From assembly GCA_002746425.1 (NCBI GenBank), contig NVXB01000071.1:5784-13603 (forward strand): a DNA stretch of 7,820 nt, in the 5' to 3' direction. A program made the translations under genes and the position numbers. A model generated the notes under the pieces. The model saw only the letters and a list, made by a program, of their open reading frames with translations. It ran no database searches and had not been told where the DNA came from. Every line of letters starts with the position of its first letter. The stretch's first letter is position 1. Shown one piece after another: positions 6,784 to 7,820 of this stretch. The stretch comes from Hyphomicrobiales bacterium. Lineage in GTDB: Bacteria; Pseudomonadota; Alphaproteobacteria; Rhizobiales; GCA-2746425.

Positions 6784-7820
6784 TGGCCATCCCGCTTCAG
6801 GCGTTCCATTTCATCGGCCGCACGTTCTCGCACACGCTGATCGCGCAATATTTTCTCCACCGCAGCCCCATCGGACTTATCGGAATAGCGGAACTCAGAA
6901 GAAGCGTAGCGGTTGATCTCCTGAACCACCATATCCAGCGTGATCGGGCTTTGCAGCTCCTTGATCATCCCAAGTTTTTGCTCATAGGGCTGGTGCATGA
7001 ATGTTTCAGGGCTTTCAAACCAATCATCTGGCAATTCCACATCAAACGCCCGCATTTTAATCGCGTCGGTAACGTTTTTGATGGCACGCCCGGTAAAGCG
7101 CGGCTCGGCTTCCTTGATAGCGTGCAAATAGGTGCCAATATCAGTCATATTTTGCGGTGGGCCGTGGCGCTCCATAACGCGGTCAAACACCTTTTTCAGA
7201 CCCTCTTCCTTTGGCTGCATTAAATCTTCATAAGCTTCGCTGGCAGCGCGCTGAATGTTCTGATTGACGTATAATTCATGGTCACCCAGCTCCAAATTAT
7301 GGTTCTTGCCGAGCAGCAACGCGAAAATATCGATGTAATCTTCGCGGGTTTGCGGACCATCTACCAGCCACCTGGCACCGGCGCGCTGGCGCAGGGCATC
7401 ATCCACCATCTCTGGGTAATTAGAGAACATACCAAAGGTGCAATTGCCGCGAATAACCGTGCCTGCGCCGGAAAATGCCTGCATCAACACAGCTGTAATT
7501 TCCTGCTGGCCAGCAGATGTGCTGTTGTCATCAGAGCGTTTGGCGGCCACCTGATCGATATCATCGACGGTGCCAAAGGCAATGGCGCGCGGATCCAGCA
7601 CCGCATCAATAAATGCTTTGCAGTTTTGGCCAGACTTACCCTGATAAGAGGATATCTGGTCTACACCAAAGTTTTGGTAGTGAAAGCGATAACCGCCGAC
7701 CTCAGTGTAATTATTGATGATACCGGCAATCATCTGAATAAGCGTTGTCTTGCCGGTGCCTGGAAAGCCATCGCCAATAAAGGTGAAGACAAAGCCGCCC
7801 AACTCAACAAACGGGTTCAT
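6771..7820 (-). CDS. AAA+ family ATPase, cut by the right edge
   Basis: The frame reaches the window end. The Met at the edge is probably internal, because Walker A comes only 17 residues later. In the 349 visible residues the AAA core has Walker A GFPGTGKT (18-25); a Walker B-like strand AIAFGTVDDIDQ (79-90), where the usual Asp-Glu is Asp-Asp; sensor 1 at Asn134 in FGMFSNYPE; likely arginine fingers in RQRAGARW (Arg146, Arg150); and a sensor 2 helix at RFTGRAIKN (241-249). A mostly helical C-terminal region of about 100 residues follows, ending in a charged helix (RVRERAADEMERLKRDG). The layout fits classic AAA proteins (PF00004 type) that form ring oligomers and remodel other proteins. The substrate is unknown. 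The stop overlaps the start of the DUF6638 gene by 13 bp, so that protein is the prime candidate partner. Confidence 0.87.
   Translation of the reverse strand: MNPFVELGGFVFTFIGDGFPGTGKTTLIQMIAGIINNYTEVGGYRFHYQNFGVDQISSYQGKSGQNCKAFIDAVLDPRAIAFGTVDDIDQVAAKRSDDNSTSAGQQEITAVLMQAFSGAGTVIRGNCTFGMFSNYPEMVDDALRQRAGARWLVDGPQTREDYIDIFALLLGKNHNLELGDHELYVNQNIQRAASEAYEDLMQPKEEGLKKVFDRVMERHGPPQNMTDIGTYLHAIKEAEPRFTGRAIKNVTDAIKMRAFDVELPDDWFESPETFMHQPYEQKLGMIKELQSPITLDMVVQEINRYASSEFRYSDKSDGAAVEKILRDQRVRERAADEMERLKRDGQWNV

Noticed and set aside
6112..6840. 242-residue open frame on the + strand
   Set aside because: It lies opposite the DUF6638 gene, whose protein matches a known family over its full length. 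The + strand translation has no recognisable domain.
1..7820. CRISPR array, tRNA or rRNA genes, insertion sequence ends or attachment sites
   Set aside because: No regularly spaced repeats, cloverleaf-like segments, transposase or integrase motifs were seen on either strand by eye.

Overview
The window looks like a stretch of alphaproteobacterial chromosome of middling GC. The evidence is the set of families present: a RegA/ActR/PrrA-type redox response regulator with the near-invariant C-terminal helix-turn-helix of that group, an MmcB-family protein, a DUF2333 membrane protein and a DUF6638-type protein. The MmcB sequence resembles the rhizobial form more than the Rhodobacterales form as I remember them. 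I cannot fix the order or genus. There is no sign of phage, insertion sequence, plasmid, CRISPR or RNA gene. Coding density is very high.

Layout. At the left edge, on the + strand, is the 3' part of a regA/actR-like response regulator (1-423). It converges, with an 11-bp gap, on a block of genes that all lie on the - strand and are read right to left. In transcription order these are: an AAA+ ATPase cut by the right edge (7820-6771); a DUF6638-like protein that overlaps it by 13 bp (6783-5503); a 124-bp gap holding a short direct repeat and a clear ribosome binding site; a DUF2333 inner-membrane protein starting at TTG (5378-4245); 3 bp later one very long ORF (4241-936) that joins a complete TIGR03862/HI0933-type FAD flavoprotein to a complete M3 (Dcp-type) zinc peptidase; and 18 bp later an MmcB-family PD-(D/E)XK-like protein (917-435).

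How they fit together. The ATPase and DUF6638 genes are almost certainly co-translated and may form one functional unit, with the DUF2333 protein as a possible membrane partner. The flavoprotein/peptidase and mmcB lie close downstream and are probably co-transcribed with DUF2333, although their known roles (flavin redox chemistry, peptide degradation, DNA damage tolerance) do not form one pathway. The two observations most worth following are the stop-less flavoprotein-peptidase junction and the uncharacterised ATPase/DUF6638/DUF2333 set.
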